The notes under the pieces were generated by a model. The model was not told where the DNA came from, ran no database searches, and was given only the letters and a program-made list of their open reading frames with translations. 64,000 nucleotides of DNA. Origin: Paenibacillus dauci. Its GTDB lineage: Bacteria > Bacillota > Bacilli > Paenibacillales > Paenibacillaceae. Both the position numbers and the translations under genes were made by a program. Below are positions 28,647 to 38,140 of the stretch, piece after piece. How positions within the stretch are numbered: the stretch's first letter is position 1; every line of letters begins with the position of its first letter. The DNA is taken from NCBI RefSeq assembly GCF_000971985.1, contig NZ_LAQQ01000001.1, positions 992,001-1,056,000 on the forward strand, written 5' to 3'.

Positions 28647-31199
28647 TTACATCAATACCTGCGGGTCTACGTCGATGCTGATCTGAAGATCTTTATCACG
28701 TACGCTGTCCTGGAGCTGTTCAGATAATTGCTCTGCCAGCCGGGCCACGTCCATATCTCCACGCCATTTTATCATACATTGGAATCTGTATCTATTTTTC
28801 AGTCTTGGAATTGGGGAAGCGACGGGTCCCAGTACATCGAGTGCTTCTGTCGAGAAACGCTCCAGACTACCGAGCCAGCCAAGCTTATGCGACTGATCCT
28901 TGACCATCTGCACATAATTCTCGGCGATTCGTACGAGCAGCGGAAGCTTTTCATGGGAAAAGGTAATCAGTGCCAACCGGCAGTATGGCGGATAGCTGAG
29001 CACCTGACGATGCTTGAGTTCCTCGCGTACAAAAGAAGCATAATCATGACGACTGGCATGTACAACCGAATAATGATCCGGATTGTACGTCTGTACGATA
29101 ACTTCACCTGGCAAATGGTGTCGTCCTGCCCGGCCTGCTACCTGGGTCAGTAGCTGGAACGTTTTCTCGGCTGCACGGAAATCCGGTAAATGCAGTGCGG
29201 AATCCGCAGCGATAACACCAACCAGCGTCACATCCGGGAAATCCAGTCCTTTGGCGACCATCTGTGTACCCAGCAGCAGATCGGCCTGTTTATCGCGAAA
29301 CTGGTTCAGCAGCTTCTCGTGCGAACCTTTTTGCGTCGTCGTATCCACATCCATGCGTACAACGCGTATGCCCGGAAACAGCTTGGCAAGTTCTTCCTCA
29401 ACCCGCTGGGTGCCTGTACCAAAGTAGCGTATGTGCTCACTGCCACACTCTGGACAGATCTCGGGCGCCGGCTGCGCATGTCCACAGTAATGACAGCGCA
29501 GATTGTTGGAACGCTGATGGAATGTCAGTGAAATATCGCAGTTCGGACATTCCGCTACATAGCCGCAGGTACGGCACATCACAAAGGTCGAGTGACCCCG
29601 CCGGTTCAGCAGCAGCACAATCTGCTGCTTTTTCTCCAAACGGTCTTCGATCGCTTGATGCAGCGGACGGCTGAACATGGAGCGATTGCCTTCCTTGAGT
29701 TCTTCTCGCATATCGACGATATGAACTTCCGGCAAATCACTTCCAAGTGCACGTCCGTGAATTTCCAGCAGTGCCGGATTGAATTCGTCGCTGCTCTGGG
29801 AACGGGCTGCATGGTAACTTTCCAGTGACGGCGTCGCCGAGCCGAGAATGACCACTGCTCCATGCTGATGAGCGCGACGTACTGCTACGTCACGTGCATG
29901 ATACTTGGGACTCTCTTCCTGCTTGTACGAGGTCTCATGCTCCTCGTCCATAATAATCAGACCCAGGTTAGCAAAAGGAGCAAAAATGGCCGATCGCGCG
30001 CCAATCGCTACAAGTGCCTGGCCCTCGCGGATTTTGCGCCATTCGTCATAACGTTCTCCACTGGATAGACGGCTGTGCATAACGGCTACATGATCACCAA
30101 AACGGCTTTTGAAACGTTCTACCATCTGGGGAGTCAGTGCAATCTCCGGCACCAGCATAATAGCCTGCCGATTCTGCTCGATAACGCGCTGAATCGATTG
30201 TAAATACACTTCGGTCTTGCCGCTTCCTGTAATCCCATGAACGAGAAATTCGCCTTCGGTACGTGTATCCAGACGCTGTACGATCGCATTGTAGACCATC
30301 TGTTGTTCATCGGTCAGTACAAACGGCTGACTCGGAGCGAAACTATGATTTTTGTAAGGATCGCGGAACACTTCCATATCACGAATTACAATATAACCTT
30401 TATCCGCGAGTGATTTGACGGTTCCTGCCGTTACACCGAGTACACTCATAATATCCTTGAGCGGAATCTCGCCGCCGGTATCTGCAATAAAAGTAAGTAC
30501 TTCTTTTTGGCGCCGTGCTTTGGCCGGGAATTCTTCAATAATGGTACGAATCTCATCCTCTGGCAAATGCAGTGCCACGGTTCGGATTGTTTTTTTCTGC
30601 ACTTTGTCACGAATACTGCGGCTCTCGGATAAGACACCTCGCTGCAGCAACTGCTTGATCACATCGGCATGACTGACAAATTTGCGGGTCAGATGCTCCA
30701 TCCGCACTTCCTGCTGCTTCTGGATATGGGCTACAATCTGCGCTTCCGTATCCGTAAGCTCATCCATACTTTCAAACAAGACCGGCTCGTCCGGATCACG
30801 CTGCAAATCAGATCCGCGTTCTCCCCATTCCGAACGGTCGGTTACACGGATATAGCGTTCCGCCTTGCCTTTGAGCGCTGCAGGCAGCATCACTTGAAGT
30901 GCCGTAATCCGGTGGCATGCATACCGAGCACTCATCCATTCCGATAATTCAACCAAATCCTCGGACAACGGAGGCGTCAGATCGAGCAGTTCCTTGATCG
31001 GCTTGAGCTTGACCGGAGGAGTGTCTGATTCCATACTCAGCCCCACTACAAATCCTTGCAGTGTCCGCGGACCAAAAGGAACCCCCACCCGACTGCCGAT
31101 TTCCAGCCATCCTTTCATGGATTCGGGAATCAGATAGTCAAAGGGTCGATCTGTGCCCCGGCTAGGTACATCGACAATGACCTGGGCAATCCTGCTCAT
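28647..31199 (-). CDS. priA: primosomal protein N' (PriA helicase)
   Basis: An 850-residue replication-restart helicase. N-terminal DNA-binding part, Walker A GITGSGKTE, DEEHETSYK, a two-zinc cluster of eight Cys (CRTCG, CPNC, CHYCG, CPECG) and C-terminal domain. The ATG overlaps the coaBC stop (ATGA), so translation is coupled. Confidence 0.98.
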   Translation of the reverse strand: MSRIAQVIVDVPSRGTDRPFDYLIPESMKGWLEIGSRVGVPFGPRTLQGFVVGLSMESDTPPVKLKPIKELLDLTPPLSEDLVELSEWMSARYACHRITALQVMLPAALKGKAERYIRVTDRSEWGERGSDLQRDPDEPVLFESMDELTDTEAQIVAHIQKQQEVRMEHLTRKFVSHADVIKQLLQRGVLSESRSIRDKVQKKTIRTVALHLPEDEIRTIIEEFPAKARRQKEVLTFIADTGGEIPLKDIMSVLGVTAGTVKSLADKGYIVIRDMEVFRDPYKNHSFAPSQPFVLTDEQQMVYNAIVQRLDTRTEGEFLVHGITGSGKTEVYLQSIQRVIEQNRQAIMLVPEIALTPQMVERFKSRFGDHVAVMHSRLSSGERYDEWRKIREGQALVAIGARSAIFAPFANLGLIIMDEEHETSYKQEESPKYHARDVAVRRAHQHGAVVILGSATPSLESYHAARSQSSDEFNPALLEIHGRALGSDLPEVHIVDMREELKEGNRSMFSRPLHQAIEDRLEKKQQIVLLLNRRGHSTFVMCRTCGYVAECPNCDISLTFHQRSNNLRCHYCGHAQPAPEICPECGSEHIRYFGTGTQRVEEELAKLFPGIRVVRMDVDTTTQKGSHEKLLNQFRDKQADLLLGTQMVAKGLDFPDVTLVGVIAADSALHLPDFRAAEKTFQLLTQVAGRAGRHHLPGEVIVQTYNPDHYSVVHASRHDYASFVREELKHRQVLSYPPYCRLALITFSHEKLPLLVRIAENYVQMVKDQSHKLGWLGSLERFSTEALDVLGPVASPIPRLKNRYRFQCMIKWRGDMDVARLAEQLSEQLQDSVRDKDLQISIDVDPQVLM

Positions 31200-32425
31200 G
31201 AAGCAGACACCCCGTTCAGCCGGCTTACAGCAATCTGCAATAATTGAAATGCCACATCATATTTGCTCATCAGCGGCAGATCTTCTACCAGTCCTCGGGC
31301 ATCATAGATCTGTACTTTATTTGTATCGGTACCAAAGCCTGCTCCAGCTTTGGTGACATCGTTGGCTACCAGCAGATCGCAGTTTTTGCGCTTTACTTTG
31401 TCCATTGCATATTCGGCAACATTATTGGTTTCTGCGGCAAAACCGATCAGGAACTGTTGTTGTTTGCGCTGACCGAGACTTTCCAGAATATCGATAGTTT
31501 TTTCCAGTTCAAGTACCAAATCTTCATCTTTTTTCTTTATTTTGGTAGAATGAACGGTCTTGGGACGATAATCGGCAACAGCAGCGGTCTGAACCATGAT
31601 GTCCGTATGATTCCATTCTCCGAGTACTGCTTCATACATATCCTGTGCTGATTGCACCTGTACTGTATCGATTCCTTCGGGAAGCGGCACCTGTATGGAA
31701 CCAGCGATCAGACGTACTTCAGCTCCCATCGCATGGGCGGCGCGAGCAACTGCTATCCCCATTTTGCCTGAAGAATCATTGGTGATATAACGGACAGGAT
31801 CAATACGTTCTATGGTACCTCCTGCGGTTACCGTTACTTTGCGTCCGGCCAGCAGATGTCGCATCTCTTCGCGCTGCTGCTGGGCAGCAAAGAAATCGTT
31901 CACTACACGAATAATAGTCTCCGGTTCTTCCAGACGCCCTTTGCCTACATAGCCACAAGCGAGCATGCCTTCCCCCGGCTCAATCATCAGTACACCACGA
32001 TTCACGAGTGTATTCATGTTCTGGATGATCGCGGGATGCTGGTACATATGCACATTCATTGCGGGCGCGACCATAACCGGTGCAGTAGTCGCTAATAGCA
32101 TGGAAGAAAGCATATCGTCTGCCAGACCGAGCGTCATTTTGGAAATCGTATTAGCTGTCGCCGGCGCGATCAGTACCAGATCTGCCAGATCCGCCAGATG
32201 GATATGAGTAACGACTTCCGGATTGCGCTCGTCAAATGTATCAATATGAACCGGATTACGGGAAAGTGTCTGCAGCGTCAGCTCTGTAATAAACTTGGAT
32301 GCCGATTCCGTCATGATGACATGCACATCAGCTCCCTGCTTTACCAGACCACTACACAGCGCAGCCGCTTTGTAGGCTGCAATACCGCCGGTAATACCGA
32401 GTACGATCTTTTTACCTCGTAGCAT
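31196..32425 (-). CDS. coaBC: bifunctional CoaBC (PPC synthetase/decarboxylase)
   Basis: A 409-residue enzyme of coenzyme A synthesis. The N-terminal flavoprotein CoaC (LGITGGIAAYKA, PAMNVHMY, GMLACGY) decarboxylates phosphopantothenoylcysteine; the C-terminal CoaB (TVTAGGT, SSGKMGIAVA, GFAAET) makes it from 4'-phosphopantothenate. I start at 32425 (GGGGGAA upstream), removing 53 implausible residues. Confidence 0.97.
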   Translation of the reverse strand: MLRGKKIVLGITGGIAAYKAAALCSGLVKQGADVHVIMTESASKFITELTLQTLSRNPVHIDTFDERNPEVVTHIHLADLADLVLIAPATANTISKMTLGLADDMLSSMLLATTAPVMVAPAMNVHMYQHPAIIQNMNTLVNRGVLMIEPGEGMLACGYVGKGRLEEPETIIRVVNDFFAAQQQREEMRHLLAGRKVTVTAGGTIERIDPVRYITNDSSGKMGIAVARAAHAMGAEVRLIAGSIQVPLPEGIDTVQVQSAQDMYEAVLGEWNHTDIMVQTAAVADYRPKTVHSTKIKKKDEDLVLELEKTIDILESLGQRKQQQFLIGFAAETNNVAEYAMDKVKRKNCDLLVANDVTKAGAGFGTDTNKVQIYDARGLVEDLPLMSKYDVAFQLLQIAVSRLNGVSAS

Positions 32426-32636
32426 CTGTTCCCCCTGCTTTCCTATAGAATAATTGGAAATAAAGAAAGTCATACAAGAGTCCGTTTCTTTCATTTCCCT
32501 GTAACTGATATCGTTAAAATATATAATATGATAGTGGATTATAGACTGTGTATAAAACCATTTGTGCAAAAAAAGATCGAACATTCAGCCCTTGGACGAA
32601 ATCATGTTCAATCCCTTAATTATACCTCTTTTCCGC

Positions 32637-32673
32637 AAAAAAAGTAACCGGAAGAAAGACCTTCTTCCGGTTA
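32637..32673 (-). terminator. terminator downstream of rpoZ (second)
   Basis: TAACCGGAAGAA pairs with TTCTTCCGGTTA; seven T follow on the minus strand. Confidence 0.9.
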
Positions 32674-32692
32674 TCTGTGTATACATATGAAC

Positions 32693-32720
32693 ACAAAAAA
32701 TAACAACCTCACGGTTGTTA
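32693..32720 (-). terminator. terminator downstream of rpoZ (first)
   Basis: TAACAACC pairs with GGTTGTTA, then TTTTTTG on the minus strand. Confidence 0.85.
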
Positions 32721-32804
32721 TCCTTGTCAGTCGGTATATTGGCCGACTGTTGATACTATATCTCTGTAACAGGCGCCATACTGCCAACGCCGCTGCAGTG
32801 AGAT

Positions 32805-33038
32805 TTATTTGTTTTCGCGATCGCTTTGCTCCAGCTCGGCTTCGGTTCTGCGCTCGATTTTGATGTTGTCATTGTAGATTTCTTCCAATGCCACACCTAC
32901 ATACTTGTGGGAACGTGGATCATGAAGTTCACTTTTGCTGCCGTCGCGCAGTTGTCTTGCACGGCGAGAAGCTGCTACAACGAGGGAATACTTGCTGTCT
33001 ACTTTGTTCATCATTTCATCAATAGAAGGATATAACAT
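32805..33038 (-). CDS. rpoZ: RNA polymerase omega subunit
   Basis: A 77-residue omega subunit, helping assembly of RNA polymerase. LYPSIDEMM, SKYSLVVAASRRARQL and VGVALEEI are typical. Start ATG at 33038 has AGAGGTG. It follows gmk by 46 bases. Confidence 0.97.
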   Translation of the reverse strand: MLYPSIDEMMNKVDSKYSLVVAASRRARQLRDGSKSELHDPRSHKYVGVALEEIYNDNIKIERRTEAELEQSDRENK

Positions 33039-33084
33039 GAATTAAGCACCTCTTCATCGGGCCGGAAGCTCAGGCTTCAGCCTC

Positions 33085-33657
33085 TTATTTGCGGATCTTG
33101 CAATGCTCGGCAATAATAATGCTCTCGATACGCTTGCACGCCAGATCAATCTCATCATTGACTACTGCATAATCGTAATGCTTCATCATTTCGAGTTCAT
33201 CTGCAGCAACAGTCATACGGTTGTTGATGGTGTCCAGCGTCTCGGTTCCCCGATTTTGCAGACGGTTCTGCAGTTCTTCAAATGATGGAGGGGTCAGGAA
33301 AATAAATACGCCTTCTGGAAACTTCTCCATCACTTTCAATGCGCCCTGTACTTCAATTTCCAGGAAAATATCATTACCTGCCTCAAGCGTTCTATCCACA
33401 AAATCACGCGGCGTTCCATAATGATTACCCACATATTCCGCATATTCCAGCAGCATATCGTTATCAATCATCTTTTTGAACTCATCATGTGTCTTGAAGA
33501 AATAGTTCACTCCATCGACTTCGCCAGTTCGCGGCTGACGAGTCGTCGCCGATACCGAATAGATCAGCTCAGGCTTGCGGATACGCAGTTCTGCGCTTAC
33601 AGTTCCTTTACCCACACCGGACGGACCGGATAATACAAATAATAATCCCTTAGACAT
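33085..33657 (-). CDS. gmk: guanylate kinase
   Basis: A 190-residue enzyme that converts GMP to GDP. P-loop [35 protein letters not shown] and [10 protein letters not shown] are visible. The ATG at 33657 has TGGAG upstream, so the eleven-residue extension is not used. Confidence 0.98.
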   Translation of the reverse strand: MSKGLLFVLSGPSGVGKGTVSAELRIRKPELIYSVSATTRQPRTGEVDGVNYFFKTHDEFKKMIDNDMLLEYAEYVGNHYGTPRDFVDRTLEAGNDIFLEIEVQGALKVMEKFPEGVFIFLTPPSFEELQNRLQNRGTETLDTINNRMTVAADELEMMKHYDYAVVNDEIDLACKRIESIIIAEHCKIRK

Positions 33658-33724
33658 GGTACACTCCAATGTAGGGCTGCCGACGGTCATTACCGAAGCA
33701 AGGAGGCCGACAGCCTGTTTTTGT

Positions 33725-33985
33725 TTATTCGTCGTTATCGTCGTCTTTGAGAGACAGACGATGTGCTACAGTCTCCGGCTGTACAGCCGACAGGATAACA
33801 TGATCGCTGTCTGTGATGATAACCGCACGGGTACGTCTTCCGTAGGTGGCATCGATCAGCATATGACGATCACGCGCTTCCTGAATAATACGTTTGATTG
33901 GCGCGGATTCCGGACTTACGATGGAGATAATCCGGTTCGCTGATACAATATTACCAAAGCCAATATTGATAAGTTTGATTGCCAT
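33725..33985 (-). CDS. remA: extracellular matrix regulator RemA
   Basis: An 86-residue DNA-binding protein, near identical in pattern to B. subtilis RemA (YlzA): [33 protein letters not shown] and [14 protein letters not shown]. In B. subtilis it activates matrix and osmoprotection operons as a ring-shaped oligomer. It has an acidic tail. It lies between yicC and gmk, the conserved order. Confidence 0.96.
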   Translation of the reverse strand: MAIKLINIGFGNIVSANRIISIVSPESAPIKRIIQEARDRHMLIDATYGRRTRAVIITDSDHVILSAVQPETVAHRLSLKDDDNDE

Positions 33986-34048
33986 CTTCAGGTTTTTCCC
34001 CCTATACATTTGACTCAATCGCGCCGAAATAAGGTCGCTTGTTGGTCT

Positions 34049-34936
34049 TTATTCCAAATTGGCGGCTTGTTCACGGATTTTTTCCAGCTCCGCTTTCATC
34101 TCGACGACATGGTTAACTAGAGCCAGATGATTAGCTTTGGAACCAATCGTGTTCACTTCCCGGTTCATTTCCTGAAGCAAAAAATCCATTTTACGTCCAA
34201 TCGGATCATCGGTATGCAGCAGATTTCTGAACTGTTCAAAATGACTCGCCAGACGTGTTAATTCTTCGTCAATATTGGAACGATCCGCAAAAATGGCGAT
34301 TTCCATTCCCACACGGGATTCATCCCAGTGAAAACTTCCGTCCTGCAGTTCGGATAAACGTTGCCGCAGCCGGACACGATGTTCTTCTACGACTGTAGGA
34401 GCCAGACGCCGCATCTCGGTATAGAGCTGCTCCAGATGATCGAGTCGTCCGCGCAGATCTTCTGCCAGATGACGCCCTTCTCTGGCACGCATCTCAAGCA
34501 GGCCTGTCAGCGCTTCGCCTAGACCTTGCTCCAGCAGCTCTCTCCACTGCTCCGGATCATCATCGTTCCCATTCTCCTGAACGGTCATGACCCCGGGCAG
34601 CGCCAGCAGCTGATTAATATCCAGCCGGCCTTCCAGCTCCTCAAACTGCTGAAGCTCACGGGCTGCCTGAATATAGGATCGGACTGCTGCCTGATCCAGC
34701 TTCAATGCTGCCTGTTCGCCGCCATCCTGCTCCTTATTTACAAACACATCAATCCGTCCCCGCTTCAGCTGGCTCTGTACCAGCTTGCGCAGCGTATCCT
34801 CCAGGCCAGCCCATTCACGGGGCAGCCGGAGCATCACTTCGCAGTAGCGATGATTGACGGATTTGACTTCAATCTGGATTTTGTAGCCGCCATATTGCAC
34901 GGCGGACTGACCGTATCCGGTCATACTGAATGACAT
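34049..34936 (-). CDS. yicC: YicC/YloC-family endoribonuclease
   Basis: About 295 residues. MTGYGQS start, NHRYCEVMLRLPREW, and the C-terminal GRKMDFLLQEMNREVNTIGSKA are family signatures; YicC proteins are endoribonucleases. The start is uncertain between ATG at 34936 and 34942; the ribosome-binding site (GGA) is weak for both. Confidence 0.95.
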   Translation of the reverse strand: MSFSMTGYGQSAVQYGGYKIQIEVKSVNHRYCEVMLRLPREWAGLEDTLRKLVQSQLKRGRIDVFVNKEQDGGEQAALKLDQAAVRSYIQAARELQQFEELEGRLDINQLLALPGVMTVQENGNDDDPEQWRELLEQGLGEALTGLLEMRAREGRHLAEDLRGRLDHLEQLYTEMRRLAPTVVEEHRVRLRQRLSELQDGSFHWDESRVGMEIAIFADRSNIDEELTRLASHFEQFRNLLHTDDPIGRKMDFLLQEMNREVNTIGSKANHLALVNHVVEMKAELEKIREQAANLE

Positions 34937-34968
34937 CGGCATCACATCCGTTATTCTATTGTAATTGA

Positions 34969-36861
34969 TTATTTACCATGAAACAAGGGGTTTGGACGCT
35001 GCTTTGCTTTTGCCCATACATATTCAGTAAGCTGTGCACTCATATCGTACAACATAAATGGAGTCATGATATAAATTCCATTAAAATACTCCAGGGCCAC
35101 ATCCACCAGCTCACGGGCGATAGCGACACCCGTTTGTCTGGCATCCGGTCCTTCGAGCCCTGCCATACGGCCGCGAATATGATCAGGCAGCTGAATCCCA
35201 GGTACCTCATTATGCAGGTATTCCGCATTGCGTCCACTGGCCAGCGGCATAATACCGATAAAAATAGGAACGCTCAGGTGTTTGGTTGCTTCATACATAT
35301 CACGAATCAGCTGTTCATCATAGACTGGCTGGGTCATGATATAGTCGGCACCTGCAGCGATTTTCTTCTCCAGACGCTGTACCGCTTTGTCCAGATGCTT
35401 CACATTCGGGTTAAAAGCAGCCCCGACTACAAAACGTGCACGATGCTTGAGTACTTTGCCCGAGAAAGCTATTCCCTCATTCAACTGCTTGATCATACGG
35501 ATCATGTCAAATGAAGTCATATCGTAGACCGAGCTTGCGCCAGGCAGATCACCGAACTTGGATGGATCGCCTGTGACCGCGAGGATATGATCCACGCCCA
35601 GTGCATTCAGCCCCATCATATGTGACTGATTACCGATCATATTGCGATCCCGGCATGTTACATGCACGAGCGGACGAAGTCCGGTCTCCCGCTGAACCAG
35701 ATGAGCCAGCGCCATATTGCTCATCCGCGTAACAGCAAGTGAATTATCCGCCATGGTTACAGCATCGGCCCCAGCCTTTTTGAGCGCTTCGGCTCCAGCC
35801 ATAAAGCCTGTAATATCCAGATCACGCGGCGGATCAAGTTCCACGATAACCGTCGGTCGTTCTTGGACCAATTCAACCAGTGTAGGCGGTACATCCTCCC
35901 GATCGGAGCCCCAGCCGCCTAGAATATCCTTCTCCATTGTAATACTAACCTGTGGTGAAGGAACGCGAACATTCGAAAAGTCGAGTGGTGCCGGCACATA
36001 ATCAGCCAGTGCACGAGCAATCGCAGCAATATGCTTTGGCGTCGTTCCACAGCAGCCGCCGATTACTCTGGCACCCAGCTCTGCCAAGCGAACCGAACTC
36101 TGTCCAAAATACGAAGGCTTCGCCTTGTAGCGGTACTCACCATCCACATAGCTGGCTACACCGGCATCCGGATACACTGATAGCGGCAGTGATACTTTGC
36201 CACGTACATATTCCAATGCCCGCATCGTTCCATTTGGACCGACGCGGCAGTTCAGCCCTACCATGTCTGCTCCAGCTTCTGTCAGAATGGCAAAAGCATC
36301 CGGCAGACTGTACCCATCCAGTGTACGCACTGCATCCTCCACCGTTAATTGGCAGATAACCGGAATATCGGTCAGTTTGCGCACTTGCTTCAGCGCAACA
36401 GCCAGCTCCTCCAGCTCGAAGAATGTCTCCAGCAGAATGCCATCGACCCCTTCTTCCAATATCGCATTCAGCTGCTGTCTGAAATATTTGCGAAGCTGCA
36501 GAAGCGGCGTATTCGAACGTTTGCCTTCCCGGATCGCACCGACCGATCCAACCACATAAGCCTGATCCCCGGCTGCCTGCCTGGCAATACGTACACCGGC
36601 ACGGTTAATTTCTTCTACTTTATGTTCAAGCCCATATTTGGCCAGCTTTTCATGATTGGCGGAAAAGGTATTCGTCTCCAGCATTTCTGCTCCTGCAGTG
36701 ACATACTGTCGATGCACATCTTCAATAATATGCGGACTCAGCAGGTTCAGCTCCTCATAGGAGATGCCTACCGGGAATCCCAGCTGATATAAATAGGTTC
36801 CCATTGCTCCGTCGCCTACAATAACACCTTCTGTCCATCTTGATCGCAAATCCGGCTTCAT
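34969..36861 (-). CDS. yitJ: bifunctional homocysteine S-methyltransferase/MTHF reductase (YitJ)
   Basis: A 630-residue fusion. The N-terminal homocysteine methyltransferase (GDGAMGTYL, ETNTFSAN, and zinc ligands in GGCCGTTP) is followed by a methylenetetrahydrofolate reductase barrel (~residues 330-610; HVTCRDRN, AVTGDPSKFGD, QPVYDEQ). It makes methionine. In B. subtilis yitJ has a SAM riboswitch; the 100 bases upstream here show none. Start ATG has GAGGTG upstream. Confidence 0.95.
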   Translation of the reverse strand: MKPDLRSRWTEGVIVGDGAMGTYLYQLGFPVGISYEELNLLSPHIIEDVHRQYVTAGAEMLETNTFSANHEKLAKYGLEHKVEEINRAGVRIARQAAGDQAYVVGSVGAIREGKRSNTPLLQLRKYFRQQLNAILEEGVDGILLETFFELEELAVALKQVRKLTDIPVICQLTVEDAVRTLDGYSLPDAFAILTEAGADMVGLNCRVGPNGTMRALEYVRGKVSLPLSVYPDAGVASYVDGEYRYKAKPSYFGQSSVRLAELGARVIGGCCGTTPKHIAAIARALADYVPAPLDFSNVRVPSPQVSITMEKDILGGWGSDREDVPPTLVELVQERPTVIVELDPPRDLDITGFMAGAEALKKAGADAVTMADNSLAVTRMSNMALAHLVQRETGLRPLVHVTCRDRNMIGNQSHMMGLNALGVDHILAVTGDPSKFGDLPGASSVYDMTSFDMIRMIKQLNEGIAFSGKVLKHRARFVVGAAFNPNVKHLDKAVQRLEKKIAAGADYIMTQPVYDEQLIRDMYEATKHLSVPIFIGIMPLASGRNAEYLHNEVPGIQLPDHIRGRMAGLEGPDARQTGVAIARELVDVALEYFNGIYIMTPFMLYDMSAQLTEYVWAKAKQRPNPLFHGK

Positions 36862-36961
36862 CTGCTACACCTCGCTGTATCGATTTATGCTTAAATGTAT
36901 CATAAATCCCAAGCAAATCGAGGCAGAAATGGCTGATATAGCTAAAAGGTATAACCGGAGC

Positions 36962-37798
36962 TTAATCCAGCGTCTGTCCGGTATATACCGTTGCTGCCGG
37001 GCCCGTCATATAGACGTGATTACTGCTCTCATCCCACTCAATATACAGGTCTCCGCCCTTGAGCGAGACATGGGCATTGCGGTCGGAATAACCATTCAGC
37101 ACTGAAGCCACTAGTGTCGCACAAGCTCCCGTACCACAGGCAAGTGTCGGTCCCGCTCCCCGTTCCCAGACTCTCATATCGATCCGGTCACGGCTCTGTA
37201 CCGTGGTAAACTCTACATTGACCTTGCGTGGAAATAGCGGATGAGTCTCCAGCAGCGGTCCCCATTGATGCAGATCAAAATTCACTGCATCCTCCACATA
37301 GATTACACAATGTGGGTTCCCCATTGATACAGCTGTAAAATGAAACTGCCGCCCTTCTACTTCTACCGGCTGGTTCAGGACCGGATTGCCTTCCAGAGCA
37401 ACCGGGATCCGACCTGCTTCGAGGGCAGGCTCACCCATATCCACACGTACCGTAACTGCTTTGCCATTCTCTTCTTGCACCGTAACTGCCTGAACGCCGG
37501 CACCGATCGTCTCGATCTGAATCTCTGTGCCTGCTGCAAGACCACGGTCAAACACATATTTGGCTACGCAACGGATTGCATTGCCACACTGCTCTGCTTC
37601 CGATCCATCTGCATTAATAATCCGCATCATATAATCTGCTCGGGCGGAAGGCAAAATAAAGACCAGCCCATCTGCACCGATCCCAAAGTACCGATTGCAG
37701 TGCTGAATCGCCAGTTCCGCCGCGTTAGCAGGCAGAGATGGCTCGCCATACACCACGATAAAATCATTGCCAAGTCCGTTCATTTTGGTAAATTCCAT
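36962..37798 (-). CDS. dapF: diaminopimelate epimerase
   Basis: A 278-residue enzyme making meso-diaminopimelate for lysine and peptidoglycan. The two active-site Cys are in EQCGNAIRC and LACGTGACA. MNGLGNDFIV begins the protein. Start has GGGGAGAG upstream. It is the first gene of the minus-strand run. Confidence 0.98.
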   Translation of the reverse strand: MEFTKMNGLGNDFIVVYGEPSLPANAAELAIQHCNRYFGIGADGLVFILPSARADYMMRIINADGSEAEQCGNAIRCVAKYVFDRGLAAGTEIQIETIGAGVQAVTVQEENGKAVTVRVDMGEPALEAGRIPVALEGNPVLNQPVEVEGRQFHFTAVSMGNPHCVIYVEDAVNFDLHQWGPLLETHPLFPRKVNVEFTTVQSRDRIDMRVWERGAGPTLACGTGACATLVASVLNGYSDRNAHVSLKGGDLYIEWDESSNHVYMTGPAATVYTGQTLD

Positions 37799-37869
37799 CG
37801 CTGCTCTCTCCCCTGAATATGCTGTTTAATCACTTCCTACTGGGTAAGCATACATGATACGACTATAAA

Positions 37870-37897
37870 TTGCGAATGCTTTGTGGCATGATAGAAT
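37870..37897 (+). promoter_or_regulatory. candidate rqcH promoter
   Basis: TTGCGA (37870-37875), 16 bases, TAGAAT (37892-37897). If used, the three repeats lie in the transcribed leader of about 240 bases. Confidence 0.5.
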
Positions 37898-37923
37898 AGG
37901 TGGAATAGGATGGAGTTCGTGCA

Positions 37924-38119
37924 ATATTTTGCTTTGCAAAAATCACTTTTCATTGAACATCGCGTTTAACAAGTTAAACGTTGAACTGAAAGATATTTTG
38001 CTTTGCAAAAATCACTTTTCATTGAACATCGCGTTTAACAAGTTAAACGCTAATCTGTACAATATTTTGCTTTGCAAAAATTGCTTTTTTATTGAACATC
38101 GCGTTTAACAAGTTAAACG
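37924..38119 (+). repeat. three tandem repeats with internal palindromes in the rqcH leader
   Basis: Three copies (37924-37980, 37993-38049, 38062-38119), 57-58 bases each with about 12-base unlike spacers, period 69-70. Units 1 and 2 are identical; unit 3 differs in the middle. Each holds a TTTTGC/GCAAAA inverted repeat and a GCGTTTAAC-AA-GTTAAACGC palindrome (unit 1 lacks the last base). Confidence 0.95.
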
Positions 38120-38140
38120 CTAGAATAAGGAGAAAATGAC

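Larger units (their letters stand above)
32426..32804. other. rpoZ-coaBC gap with tandem hairpins
   Basis: 379 bases that interrupt an otherwise tight operon. Three hairpins lie at the rpoZ side: 32645-32673, 32701-32720 and CAGTCGG/CCGACTG at 32728-32749. The coaBC side is AT-rich; a TATAAT on the minus strand (32543-32538) might belong to a coaBC promoter, but the -35 spacing is poor. Confidence 0.5.

Noticed and set aside
36862..36961. SAM riboswitch upstream of yitJ
   Set aside because: Known in B. subtilis yitJ, but the 100-base gap is too short and shows no S-box pattern or terminator.
37881..38108. 75-codon frame across the rqcH leader repeats
   Set aside because: It stays open only because the repeat period of 69 is a multiple of three; no ribosome-binding site, and the repeat units contain palindromes better explained as nucleic acid signals.
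37924..38119. Possible CRISPR array
   Set aside because: Only three units of 57 bases with ~12-base spacers; spacers are too short and no cas genes are seen.
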